A DNA stretch of 64,000 nucleotides, from the NCBI RefSeq assembly GCF_002813325.1, contig NZ_PHUG01000001.1:3038001-3102000 (forward strand). Direction: 5' to 3'. The stretch comes from Janthinobacterium sp. 64 (GTDB lineage: Bacteria > Pseudomonadota > Gammaproteobacteria > Burkholderiales > Burkholderiaceae_D). A program made the translations under genes and the position numbers. Shown here in pieces: positions 29,483 to 37,315 of this stretch (the first letter of the stretch is position 1; each line of letters opens with the position of its first letter). A model generated the notes under the pieces. The model saw only the letters and a list, made by a program, of their open reading frames with translations. It did no database searches and was not told the DNA's origin.

Positions 29483-29506
29483 ATGATGGTATTTATGATG
29501 GTATTT
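29483..29506 (+). repeat. Tandem ATGATGGTATTT repeat near attR
   Basis: Two exact copies of ATGATGGTATTT lie side by side 30 bp inside the right junction. The TGATGGTATT core occurs inverted near the left end (21481-21490), so these are plausible arm-type binding sites for the integrase. Confidence 0.5.
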
Positions 29507-29536
29507 TTGGATATTCGCTGAATTCTCATAGCAGTT

Positions 29537-29559
29537 TTCGATTCCGGCTCCCGGCACCA
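29537..29559. repeat. Right attachment repeat (attR core)
   Basis: 23 bases identical to the 3' end of tRNA-Leu (21306-21328). Only this fragment is present here; no upstream tRNA sequence is attached, so it is a junction and not a second tRNA gene. Confidence 0.93.
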
Positions 29560-29585
29560 CCAGACACATCAAAGAAGTACCGATG

Positions 29586-29628
29586 AAGCCATTAAATCCA
29601 ATAACATCAAGGATTTAGTGGCTTTTTT
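29586..29628 (+). terminator. Terminator, probably the ancestral tRNA-Leu terminator
   Basis: AAGCCATTAAATCC (29586-29599) and GGATTTAGTGGCTTTTTT (29611-29628) form a 14-bp stem with one G-T wobble and a T-run, 27 bp past attR. It lies where the tRNA transcript would have ended before the element inserted. Confidence 0.78.
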
Positions 29629-29762
29629 CTTGCCCATCCGTTTCGGACACCGGCGATTATTCCCCATCAAAACAGCTGTTCATTGCACACGAATGACGCA
29701 ATGATGACGCCTATCGGGGAATAGCCGCCGCATCAGTCGATAGCGGCGGCTATTCCTTGTCA

Positions 29763-30008
29763 TCATGAGAAGCTTATTTCCAGACCGGCCATCCTGACAA
29801 CGAAGAAGGTGACGATGCCCAAGGCCAGGAGCAACAACATGAAGACTGCGACCACCTTGCCGCTTGCGCGCAGCACCGCGCGGTTCTGCTTCGCCTTATC
29901 CTTATCCTTCTTCCCTTGATCGTAATGCCACTTGATGGCGAAGAACATGCCCGTGCAGAGCACGAAAGCCTTGAATGTCACGAAGACTATGGGGGTCCAA
30001 TCGATCAT
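29763..30008 (-). CDS. Small membrane protein, unknown
   Basis: 81 residues from the ATG at 30008; an upstream in-frame start at 30038 is possible. Two hydrophobic segments (IVFVTFKAFVLCTGMFFAIKW and VVAVFMLLLLALGIVTFFVV) flank a strongly basic loop (DQGKKDKDKAKQNRAVLRASGK). No family is recognised. It lies just outside the mobile element on the chromosomal side. The hydrophobic-basic-hydrophobic layout makes coding likely. Confidence 0.6.
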   Translation of the reverse strand: MIDWTPIVFVTFKAFVLCTGMFFAIKWHYDQGKKDKDKAKQNRAVLRASGKVVAVFMLLLLALGIVTFFVVRMAGLEISFS

Positions 30009-30281
30009 TTTGCGTATTTCCAGTCTATTACTTGACACTATCTATCGTGAGGCGCACTACCTCAAAACGCTGCTGCTGCAGCTTCTGTTCCAACCATCTC
30101 CCAGGCATCCTGTTTGACTATTCCATTATATCTACCGATGAAATAACCGTGCCATCGGGCACAATGATTTGCCGAATGCGGATGAGAGAGGAGATAACGT
30201 CAGCGACTGCCATGCAAGGACGGTGTTGCTGCACGCTCTGATGCATACTACTTGAAAACAATATCCATACATTGAGACAAA

Positions 30282-30425
30282 ATGTCCCAGTTAAAAACCA
30301 TGCAAGATGAAAATTTTGCTATCTGCTTGCCCCGATTGGCCGCACCGGCCACTCAGGGGATACTCGACGGCCAGGCTGACGAATTGATGGATGCCGTGCG
30401 TGCAGATCAACGTTCCTCGCGATAG
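30282..30425 (+). CDS. Possible small ORF (47 residues), unknown
   Basis: ATG at 30282 to TAG at 30423, reading MSQLKTMQDENFAICLPRLA and ending DAVRADQRSSR. There is no clear ribosome site, and it overlaps the convergent Imm10-like gene by 19 bp. It is the only candidate in the roughly 370-base gap 30039-30406, which otherwise looks empty. It could be a gene remnant. Low confidence. Confidence 0.2.
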   Translation: MSQLKTMQDENFAICLPRLAAPATQGILDGQADELMDAVRADQRSSR

Positions 30426-30799
30426 TAGTCGCAGCCCTCGAACGTGGTGCGCAGCGCCTGCTGCAGCTGGGCGTAGCGCTCCGGCGTCAAACTGAAACGC
30501 ACGTCGATCTGGCCGTCGTCATCCATCTGCATGGCCGCCTCGGCATCCATCTGCACGGACAGGCGGTTCGGATGCAAAATCACGGCGTGCATGTGGCCAT
30601 ACCAGGCAAATTCCTGGCCGCCATATTCGATGTACGGCTCGTCCATGCCCATGGCAACGTCCTGCTCGTCATACTCGTCGGCGCGCTGCAGCATCAGGTA
30701 GACGGGCTCGCCTTTGCCGGCTGGTGCTGCCAGGGTGGTGATCAGGGCGTCGTCTTCATGAATGACGGACAACTCGGTGGCGGTAAATCCTGCGGACAT
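30407..30799 (-). CDS. Imm10-like immunity protein
   Basis: 130 residues, acidic. The pattern EDDALITTLAAPAGKGEPVYLMLQRADEYDEQDVAMGMDEPYIEYGGQEFAWYG, then HPNRLSVQMDAEAA and a closing LTPERYAQLQQALRTTF, resembles the Imm10 family of polymorphic toxin immunity proteins. No toxin gene is adjacent. It lies outside the tRNA-Leu element, 0.85 kb from its right end. The family assignment is from pattern recognition and should be checked. Confidence 0.55.
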   Translation of the reverse strand: MSAGFTATELSVIHEDDALITTLAAPAGKGEPVYLMLQRADEYDEQDVAMGMDEPYIEYGGQEFAWYGHMHAVILHPNRLSVQMDAEAAMQMDDDGQIDVRFSLTPERYAQLQQALRTTFEGCDYYREER

Positions 30800-30927
30800 G
30801 GCGTGCTTTCAACAAATAAATGAATGACGCCACCATAGCGTAAAAGCGGTGCAAACAACATGGCGCGCGGCGAATAAAGCGTGCCGCCTATAATGGTCAT
30901 CCCATCCATATTGCACAGGAGAGCGCC

Positions 30928-31344
30928 TTGACCGCAGCATCGCCCTACACCACCCGCCTGGCCATCCCCGCCATCGCCACCTACCAGCTGCTGCGCGTGG
31001 CCGCCGGCATGAGCGCGAAAAGCACGGAGGCGGCGGCCAAGGGTTTACCGAACTCCCTGTTTGCCGTGCAAGTGCTGCACGGCGACGAAGTGGTGGGCAT
31101 GGGCCGCATCATTGGCGATGGCGGCTGCTTCTTCCAGGTGACCGATATCGCCGTGCTGCCGGCGCACCAGGGCAAGGGCCTGGGCAAGCGCATCATGCGC
31201 GAGATCATGCAATTCATCGAAACGGAGGTACCGGAAAGCGCGTACGTCAGCCTGATCGCCGATGGCCAGGCGCAAGAGCTGTACGCGCAATTCGGCTTCA
31301 GGCACACGGCGCCCGCCTCGGTCGGCATGGCGCTGACACGCTAG
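30928..31344 (+). CDS. GNAT-family N-acetyltransferase
   Basis: 138 residues from a TTG start with AGGAG at good spacing (ACAGGAGAGCGCC before TTG). The GNAT fold is clear: VTDIAVLPAHQGKGLGKRIM holds the acetyl-CoA-binding Q-x-x-G-x-G loop, and ELYAQFGFRHTAP is the usual motif B end. The acceptor is unknown. A TATAAT at 30889-30894 may be its -10 box. The M56-like gene starts 7 bp downstream, so the two are probably co-transcribed. Confidence 0.87.
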   Translation: MTAASPYTTRLAIPAIATYQLLRVAAGMSAKSTEAAAKGLPNSLFAVQVLHGDEVVGMGRIIGDGGCFFQVTDIAVLPAHQGKGLGKRIMREIMQFIETEVPESAYVSLIADGQAQELYAQFGFRHTAPASVGMALTR

Positions 31345-31351
31345 GCGCCCG

Positions 31352-32098
31352 ATGCTGGCCTGGCTGGCATGCACCACGGCATGCGCGCTGCTGTTGAGCG
31401 CCGCCGCCTGGCGCGCCGAACGCGCGCTGCAGCGGCGCGCGCACACGACGCGCTGGCTGTGGCTGGAGGCCATCGCCGCGTCCGCTATCTTGCCCCTGGC
31501 ATGGCTGCCCGGCGTGCTGGCGGCCATGCCGGCGGAACAGGCGCAGCTGAAACTGGGCTGGTTTGTCTTGTCCATCGGCATGCTGCTGCTATTGCTGCTG
31601 CGCAGCGCCTGGCTGCTGTCGCACCAGCGTCGCTGGCAGAAAGCATCGCTACTGGGCACGCCCGTGTACTTGAGCGGCGGCATCGGCCCCTGCGTGGCGG
31701 GGCTGCTGCGGCCGCGCATCGTGATGCCCGTCTGGCTGCAACTGATTCTTCCCCGGCAACAGGCGCTGCTGCTGGCGCACGCACAATGCCGGCTGGCCGC
31801 GTGCGACCCGCAGCTGCTCGCCCTGGCCTACGCCTTGATCGTGCTCATGCCGTGGAACCTGCCCCTGTGGTGGCAGTTGCACCGGCTGCGCTTTGCCATC
31901 GAAGTCGATTGCGACGCGCGCATGCTGGCGCACGGCCACGCGTTGCGCGACTATGCCATCGTCCTGCGCCAGCATGGCCAGTACTATTCGGGCTTGACGG
32001 GCGCCTCGCCCATCGTGCTGGGCGACCCGCGCGCGCTGCGCCGGCGCCGCCATCTGATGGCCAGATTTACCGGGAAGCCGGCGGCGAACTTGCTATAG
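31352..32098 (+). CDS. M56 (BlaR1)-like membrane protein lacking the zinc motif
   Basis: 248 residues with two or three N-terminal membrane segments (about 1-90), then a region that follows M56 metallopeptidases: PRIVMP, LALAYALIVLMPWNLPLWWQLHRLRFAIEVDCDARML. At the position where the family has HExxH, this protein has His143-Ala-Gln-Cys-Arg147, so both the catalytic Glu and the second His are missing, although the downstream EVDCDAR is kept. It is therefore probably not a protease. No BlaI-type repressor is adjacent. It ends 63 bp before the HIRAN-like gene. Confidence 0.7.
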   Translation: MLAWLACTTACALLLSAAAWRAERALQRRAHTTRWLWLEAIAASAILPLAWLPGVLAAMPAEQAQLKLGWFVLSIGMLLLLLLRSAWLLSHQRRWQKASLLGTPVYLSGGIGPCVAGLLRPRIVMPVWLQLILPRQQALLLAHAQCRLAACDPQLLALAYALIVLMPWNLPLWWQLHRLRFAIEVDCDARMLAHGHALRDYAIVLRQHGQYYSGLTGASPIVLGDPRALRRRRHLMARFTGKPAANLL

Positions 32099-32161
32099 TA
32101 GCGGCAACGCCGCGCGGCGCGCCCGCGTTCCCGGCTCCCCCTTAGAAATCAGAGAGATACC

Positions 32162-32662
32162 ATGCTTTACCTGCTTGCCATCGTGATCGTCATCGCCCTG
32201 CTGTACTACGTCTTCAGCGGCCGCACGCCCGTCAAACCGCTGCACAAGCCGCTCATTTCGGTACGCCAGTACGTGCCGGCGATTCCTGCGGGCGCCCCCG
32301 CGCATCACTGGAACGACGAGGGGCGCTTTGCGTCGGAAGTGGAAAACGAAGCGATGTACCAACCCGCCATCGCCAAGCTGGCTGGCGAACACGGTCCCGG
32401 CAACGCGGAAGAGAAATGCCTGGCCCTGCTCGTCTGCGACGATGCCAACCCGTTCCAGGACAAGGCCATCGCCGTCTTCATCGATGGCCTGCTGGTCGGC
32501 TACCTGTCGCACAACGACGCCCTGCGCCTGCGCCGCAACCTGGGCCGCATGGACCTGGTGGGCCAGCTGACCTCGTGCGACGCCGTCATCCGCGGCGGCG
32601 GCCTGTGGAACGGCAAGCGCCTGTCGTATGCCGTCTGGCTGGACTTGCAGCCCTACAATTAA
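32162..32662 (+). CDS. Membrane-anchored HIRAN-like domain protein
   Basis: 166 residues. One N-terminal membrane segment (MLYLLAIVIVIALLYYVFSG) is followed by a domain that follows the HIRAN pattern: ENEAMYQPAIAKLAG, LALLVCDDANPFQDKAIAVFIDGLLVGYLSHNDALRLRRNL. HIRAN domains bind DNA ends or stalled forks in SNF2/HLTF proteins, but stand-alone and membrane-attached versions have no settled role. AGAGA precedes the ATG. It follows the GNAT and M56-like genes in the same direction. Confidence 0.6.
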   Translation: MLYLLAIVIVIALLYYVFSGRTPVKPLHKPLISVRQYVPAIPAGAPAHHWNDEGRFASEVENEAMYQPAIAKLAGEHGPGNAEEKCLALLVCDDANPFQDKAIAVFIDGLLVGYLSHNDALRLRRNLGRMDLVGQLTSCDAVIRGGGLWNGKRLSYAVWLDLQPYN

Positions 32663-32793
32663 GTGAACTCCCGCCACGGCCAGTGTTGTTGCGTCACACA
32701 AAGAAGTGCCGGACAGATGGCGCCGGCGCCGATGCAGACCACTCGGAGGGCAAGGAGTTCGATGCCATTATCGCCGGCAGGGGAGCAGGCATT

Positions 32794-32807
32794 TTGATGC
32801 ACATCAA
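32794..32807. promoter_or_regulatory. FNR/Anr-type box 1
   Basis: TTGAT-GCAC-ATCAA matches the FNR half-sites TTGAT and ATCAA exactly, with the correct 4-bp spacer. It lies 165 bp before the universal stress protein start, in a gap (32663-32971) that shows no gene. Confidence 0.6.
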
Positions 32808-32861
32808 ACAGCTCGCAATTTCCTGGCCGATGCCTTGCGGAAGGCCATGGCCCATGTTTTT

Positions 32862-32875
32862 TTGACCCACATCAA
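32862..32875. promoter_or_regulatory. FNR/Anr-type box 2
   Basis: TTGAC-CCAC-ATCAA differs from the FNR consensus by one base. It lies 97 bp before the universal stress protein gene; the two box centres are 68 bp apart. No clear -10 was found at the usual distance, so the exact promoter is unassigned. Confidence 0.5.
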
Positions 32876-32971
32876 GTCCAGCATAAGAAAACCGCCGTCC
32901 GGCACGGCAATGCTGGACTTGCCCGTGTTGCCGTTCTAGCCTTGTTGCCATCCTGACTACCGAGCGACACC

Positions 32972-33808
32972 ATGGCCTATAAATCCATCCTCGTCCACGC
33001 CGACCTGTCGCGCCATGCGCCGCAGCGCATCGCCATCGCGGCGCGGCTGGCGCACGCGCACCAGGCGCACCTGATCGGCGCGGCGATGACGGGCCTGTCG
33101 CGCTTTACCCTGGAAAACAACCGCGGCATGCGCGGCGGCGCCGTGGCGGCGCAAATCAACGCCCTGCACGGGCAGGCGGAACAGGCGCTGGACCAGTTCG
33201 AAACGCTGGCGCGCCAGGCTGGCGCCGTCTCGCTCGAGCGGCGCCTGATCGAGGATGATGAAGATGGCGGCATGGCCGTCAGCGCCCGCTACAGCGACTT
33301 GACGGTGCTCAGCCAGCACGACGACAGCGAAGCGCTGCCCGGCGCCATGAGCGACCTGGTGCCCTACGTGATGCTCAACGCGGCCCGCCCCGTGCTGATC
33401 GTGCCGCGCAACGGCCAGTTTGCGCAAGTGGACAACACCGTGGTGGTAGCCTGGGATGGCAGCATGGAAGCGACGCGCGCCATCGGCCACGCCCTGCCGC
33501 TCTTGCGCGCGGCGCGCCTGGTGGTGCTGGCCCTGCTGCACCCGCCGGCCGGCCATGCGCAGCCGGCGCGCCACCCGGGCGCCGACATCGCCGCCTACCT
33601 GAGCCGCCATGGCGTGCCCGTCGAAGTGCGTTCGGCCATCACCACCGGCGACATCGGCGCGGCGCTGCTGGCCATGGCCGCCGAAGTGCATGCGGACTTG
33701 CTGGTCATGGGCGGCTACGGCCACGCGCGCTTCCGCGAAATCCTGCTGGGCGGCGTCACGGAAACCGTCTTGCGCCAGATGACGGTACCGGTGCTGATGG
33801 CGCATTGA
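32972..33808 (+). CDS. Tandem-domain universal stress protein (UspA family)
   Basis: 278 residues in two Usp domains (about 1-145 and 150-278). The first ends NAARPVLIVPRNGQF. The second ends DLLVMGGYGHARFREILLGGVTETVLRQMTVPVLMAH, which holds the G-x2-G-x9-G-type ATP-binding loop of ATP-binding Usps. Such proteins aid survival under stress and growth arrest. Two FNR-type boxes upstream suggest induction when oxygen is low, as known for tandem Usps in several proteobacteria. It is monocistronic. Confidence 0.93.
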   Translation: MAYKSILVHADLSRHAPQRIAIAARLAHAHQAHLIGAAMTGLSRFTLENNRGMRGGAVAAQINALHGQAEQALDQFETLARQAGAVSLERRLIEDDEDGGMAVSARYSDLTVLSQHDDSEALPGAMSDLVPYVMLNAARPVLIVPRNGQFAQVDNTVVVAWDGSMEATRAIGHALPLLRAARLVVLALLHPPAGHAQPARHPGADIAAYLSRHGVPVEVRSAITTGDIGAALLAMAAEVHADLLVMGGYGHARFREILLGGVTETVLRQMTVPVLMAH

Positions 33809-33877
33809 CGTCAAGCGCGCCACGTTTATTTACTAAATAGCTATAATTGCCTGATTAATTACTTCAAGGCAATGTAC

Positions 33878-34747
33878 ATGAAGCAACAACTGCTCAATTG
33901 GAGCAGCGCCCTGGCGCCGTTCGGCAGCGACCTGCTGTGGACCGTCCTGCCGTGGATGCTGCTGTATGGCGTGATCGGCTTTGTGCTGGCGCTCGGCATC
34001 TGCTACCAGCTGGCCAGAAAATGCCTGCTGGTGCGCCGTCCGCCCGCCTGGCATGTGGCCGCCAAGCTCAGCTATGTGTTGATCCTAGTCGCGCTGCCGC
34101 TCCTCGGTGGCGGGTTTGGCGCCGTGCACAGCGCGCACCGCGTGGTCAGCCAGGCACTCGAACGCGACCTGCAGCCGGTGGTCGAAGCGCAGATGCCGGC
34201 GCTGCGCGTCTACCTGGAACAGCAGGTCAGGCTGATCGCCCCGGGCCAGGCTATCAGCATGCGCAGCCTGATCGAGCCATTCGTGCAAGACATGTATTAC
34301 CGGCCCACCTCGGGCAGTTACTGGGAACGCAGCAAGGCGCGCTGGATCAATGAATTCATTCTGCGTCGCGGCAGCGTGCTGCTGACGCAGGTGCTGCAGG
34401 AACAGCTGATCGCCAGGGCAGATGTGCTGGGCGAAGCGCTCAAGGGCGCCGGCTTCCGTGGCCAGGCGACGGGCGAACTGGCCAGCCTGGGCACCGACCT
34501 GGCCGTGCGCCTGACCACCGATGTGGCGCGCCAGGCCGATTTCAGCAAACTCGACAAATCAGTGCCGATGATTTTCATCGACGCCATCAAACGCCAGGCC
34601 GGCGCTTACTTCAATTCGCTCAAGATCACGCTGGGCCTGTTCGCGCTGGCGGCGCTGTTGCTGGTGTGGGGCGAGATCTTGCTGTACCGCCACTATTACC
34701 TGCGCCGCCATCCGGCCGCCACGGCCCTGCCCGTGCCACCGATGTAA
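33878..34747 (+). CDS. Membrane protein of unknown function
   Basis: 289 residues from the second of two close ATGs (33878), which has AAGG 8 nt upstream; the first ATG at 33872 is too close to it. Two N-terminal membrane segments (about 20-45 and 65-85) and one near the C-terminus (LGLFALAALLLVWGEILLY) enclose a periplasmic region of about 150 residues (RDLQPVVEAQMPALRVYLEQQVRL...). No family is recognised. A 7-bp inverted repeat, ATTGCCT/AGGCAAT (33846-33852 and 33867-33873), overlaps the first ATG and may regulate expression. Confidence 0.65.
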   Translation: MKQQLLNWSSALAPFGSDLLWTVLPWMLLYGVIGFVLALGICYQLARKCLLVRRPPAWHVAAKLSYVLILVALPLLGGGFGAVHSAHRVVSQALERDLQPVVEAQMPALRVYLEQQVRLIAPGQAISMRSLIEPFVQDMYYRPTSGSYWERSKARWINEFILRRGSVLLTQVLQEQLIARADVLGEALKGAGFRGQATGELASLGTDLAVRLTTDVARQADFSKLDKSVPMIFIDAIKRQAGAYFNSLKITLGLFALAALLLVWGEILLYRHYYLRRHPAATALPVPPM

Positions 34748-34782
34748 AAAAGCCGCGCCTCCTTGCGGATGGCGCGGCTTTT
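34746..34782. terminator. Bidirectional terminator between convergent genes
   Basis: AAAAAAGCCGCGC, loop, GCGCGGCTTTT gives a stem with A-run and T-run suited to both strands, between the membrane protein gene and maeB. Confidence 0.82.
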
Positions 34783-34798
34783 CATGTGCAGCTAGCGC

Positions 34799-37117
34799 TT
34801 AGGCTTTGCGCTGTGCCACGGCGTCGACCACGCACAGGGCCGTCATGTTGACGATGCGGCGCACGGTGGCCGATGGCGTCAGAATGTGCACGGGCTTGGC
34901 GCAGCCGAGCAGGATCGGCCCCACGGCGATGCCGTTGCCGGCCGCCGTTTTCACCAGGTTGTAGGCGATGTTGGCCGACTCGATGTTGGGCATGACCAGC
35001 AGGTTGGCATCGTGCTTCAGTGCCGAATTTGGCATCAGTTTTTGACGCAGCTTGCTGTCGAGGGCCGTGTCGCCGTGCATTTCGCCGTCGATTTCCAGGT
35101 CCGGCGCGCGTTCCTTGATGATGGCCAGCGCGGCGCGCATCTTTTGCGCCGAGGCGCTGTCGCTGGAACCGAAGTTCGAATGCGACAGCAGGGCCGCGCG
35201 CGGCGACAGGCCGAAGCGGGTCATCTCTTCGGCGGCCATGATGGTGATCTCGGCCAATTGCCCGGCGTCCGGGTTTTCGTTGACGTGCGTGTCAACCATC
35301 ACCAGCTGGCGCTCCGGCATGATCAGGACGTTCATGGCCGCATACACGTTGCTGCCGGCGCGCTTGCCCAGCACCTGGTCGATGTATTTCAGGTGCAGCT
35401 GGGTCGTGCCGAAGGTGCCGCAGATCATGCCGTCGGCGTCGCCCTTGTGGATCATCATCGAACCGATCAGGGTGTGGCGGCGGCGCATTTCCAGCTTCGC
35501 GTATTCCTCGGTGACGCCCTTGCGGCTCGTCATCGCGTAGTACGTATTCCAGTAATCGCGATAGCGCTCGTCGAAGTCCGGGTTGATGACGTCGAAGTCG
35601 ACGCCTTGCTTGAGGCGCAGGCCGAATTTCTGGATGCGCGCTTCGAGCACGGGTGGACGACCGACCAGGATGGGACGCGCCAGTTTTTCATCGACCACCA
35701 CTTGCACGGCGCGCAGCACGCGCTCTTCTTCGCCTTCGGCGTAGACGATGCGTTTGAGTTCGGCCGGCGTGGATTTGGCCATCAGGAACAGCGGCTTCAT
35801 GAAGGTGCCGCTGCGGTAGACGAATTGCTGCAGGCTGTCCGCGTACGCTTGCAAGTCCTTGATCGGACGCGTGGCGACGCCCGATTCCTCGGCCGCCTTG
35901 GCCACCGCTGGCGCGATCTTGATCAGCAAACGGGGGTCGAACGGCATCGGGATCAGGTATTCAGGACCGAACGACAGGTTGCTGATGCCATACGTGGTGG
36001 CCACGATATCCGACTGCTCGGCATGCGCCAGGTCGGCGATCGCGTGCACGACGGCGATTTCCATCTCGCGCGTGATGGTGGTGGCGCCGCAATCGAGGGC
36101 GCCGCGGAAGATGTACGGGAAGCACAGCACGTTGTTGACCTGGTTCGGATAGTCCGAACGGCCCGTGGCGATGATGGCGTCGCTGCGCACGGCCTTGACT
36201 TCTTCCGGCAGGATTTCCGGATTCGGATTGGCCAGCGCCAGGATCAGCGGATTCGGCGCCATCTTGCGCACCATGTCTTGCTTGAGCACGCCGCCGGCGG
36301 ACACGCCGAGGAAAATGTCGGCGTCCGGGATGATCTCGGCCAGGGTGCGCAGCGGCGTGTCTTGCGCGAAGCGTTCCTTGTCCGGGTCCATCAGTTCCGT
36401 GCGGCCCTTGTAGACCACGCCGGCCAGGTCGGTGACGTAGATGTTTTTCAAAGGGAAGCCCAGGTCGACGATCAGGTCCAGGCAGGCCAGCGCCGCGGCG
36501 CCCGCGCCCGAGACGACCAGCTTGCAGTCCGCGATTTGCTTGCCGACGGCTTTCAAGCCGTTCAGGATGGCCGCGCCGACGATGATGGCGGTGCCGTGCT
36601 GGTCGTCATGGAAGACGGGAATCTTCATGCGGTCGCGCAGCTGGCGCTCGATATAGAAGCACTCGGGCGCCTTGATGTCTTCCAGGTTCACGCCGCCGAA
36701 GGTCGGTTCCAGCGAAGCGATGATGTCGACCAGTTTATCCGGGTCCATCTCGTTGATTTCGATGTCGAAGACGTCGATGCCGGCAAATTTCTTGAACAGC
36801 ACGCCCTTGCCTTCCATCACCGGTTTGGCGGCCAGCGGGCCGATATTGCCCAGTCCCAGCACGGCCGTGCCGTTGGTAATGACGGCCACCAGGTTGCCGC
36901 GCGCCGTATATTTATAGGCATTGGCCGGATCGATGACGATTTCTTCGCACGGAGCTGCCACGCCTGGCGAGTAGGCCAGCGCCAGGTCGCGCTGGTTGGT
37001 CAGTTGTTTGGTGGGCGTCACGCTGATTTTGCCGGGGCGCGGGCACTCGTGATATTCGAGTGCGGCCAAGCGCAATTGTTGACGCAATTCTTCTTTTTTA
37101 TCAGATGACGAATCCAT
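34799..37117 (-). CDS. maeB: NADP-dependent malic enzyme, MaeB type
   Basis: 772 residues, the usual MaeB length. The N-terminal malic enzyme part (about 1-430) contains [35 protein letters not shown] and the Rossmann motif [16 protein letters not shown]. The C-terminal half (about 440-770) is a phosphotransacetylase-like domain ([44 protein letters not shown]) that is regulatory in this family and binds acetyl-CoA. The enzyme turns malate into pyruvate and CO2, producing NADPH. It is monocistronic with about 200 bp of promoter region. Confidence 0.96.
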   Translation of the reverse strand: MDSSSDKKEELRQQLRLAALEYHECPRPGKISVTPTKQLTNQRDLALAYSPGVAAPCEEIVIDPANAYKYTARGNLVAVITNGTAVLGLGNIGPLAAKPVMEGKGVLFKKFAGIDVFDIEINEMDPDKLVDIIASLEPTFGGVNLEDIKAPECFYIERQLRDRMKIPVFHDDQHGTAIIVGAAILNGLKAVGKQIADCKLVVSGAGAAALACLDLIVDLGFPLKNIYVTDLAGVVYKGRTELMDPDKERFAQDTPLRTLAEIIPDADIFLGVSAGGVLKQDMVRKMAPNPLILALANPNPEILPEEVKAVRSDAIIATGRSDYPNQVNNVLCFPYIFRGALDCGATTITREMEIAVVHAIADLAHAEQSDIVATTYGISNLSFGPEYLIPMPFDPRLLIKIAPAVAKAAEESGVATRPIKDLQAYADSLQQFVYRSGTFMKPLFLMAKSTPAELKRIVYAEGEEERVLRAVQVVVDEKLARPILVGRPPVLEARIQKFGLRLKQGVDFDVINPDFDERYRDYWNTYYAMTSRKGVTEEYAKLEMRRRHTLIGSMMIHKGDADGMICGTFGTTQLHLKYIDQVLGKRAGSNVYAAMNVLIMPERQLVMVDTHVNENPDAGQLAEITIMAAEEMTRFGLSPRAALLSHSNFGSSDSASAQKMRAALAIIKERAPDLEIDGEMHGDTALDSKLRQKLMPNSALKHDANLLVMPNIESANIAYNLVKTAAGNGIAVGPILLGCAKPVHILTPSATVRRIVNMTALCVVDAVAQRKA

Positions 37118-37315
37118 GCTGTGCAGCCTTCCTGTTTGGTCGATCGGGTGTTCCGGATTTTATCAGACCAATTCTTTCAATTAGCTAGGTATTTTCCGCT
37201 AGCCACAGTCTGATATCACGAAAACGCATAACCTAGCATTGTAAGGCCGTCCGGCGGCACAAACGTCCCCAGCAGTAAAAACTATCGAATTTTAGATTTC
37301 AATTAGTTTTTGTGA

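Larger units (their letters stand above)
21306..29559. mobile_element. Integrative mobilizable element in tRNA-Leu(CAA), about 8.25 kb
   Basis: Bounded by perfect 23-bp direct repeats of the tRNA 3' end. Order: integrase at the left end reading away from the tRNA, candidate oriT, mobC-like, mobA relaxase with nested mobB-like gene, SUKH-3-type gene, AraC-type regulator, DMT exporter, thioesterase, panB. No type IV secretion genes are present, so transfer would need a helper conjugative element. The cargo from about 25480 to 29530 is clearly more AT-rich than both the mob module and the chromosome, so it probably came from a different source. The element looks intact. Confidence 0.9.
29223..29762. 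other. Right end of the element and chromosomal junction, no gene seen
   Basis: 540 bases with no convincing coding sequence. In order: the nested hairpin after panB, an AT-rich stretch (about 29285-29480), a 12-bp tandem repeat (29483-29506), the attR copy (29537-29559), and then DNA that was probably next to tRNA-Leu before insertion, including a terminator (29586-29628). Confidence 0.6.

Noticed and set aside
29537-29559. A second tRNA-Leu near 29.5 kb
   Set aside because: Only the last 23 bases of the tRNA are present; acceptor 5' strand, D arm and anticodon arm are missing, so it is an attachment-site copy.
31369-32145. 258-codon frame overlapping the M56-like gene on the same strand
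   Set aside because: Ala/Arg/His-rich without hydrophobic pattern, while the M56-like frame has membrane helices and family blocks.
34886-37108. 740-codon open frame antisense to maeB
   Set aside because: It mirrors maeB codon for codon on the opposite strand; its translation is rich in His, Gln, Arg and Val with no motif. This is the usual artefact of strong GC bias at third positions.
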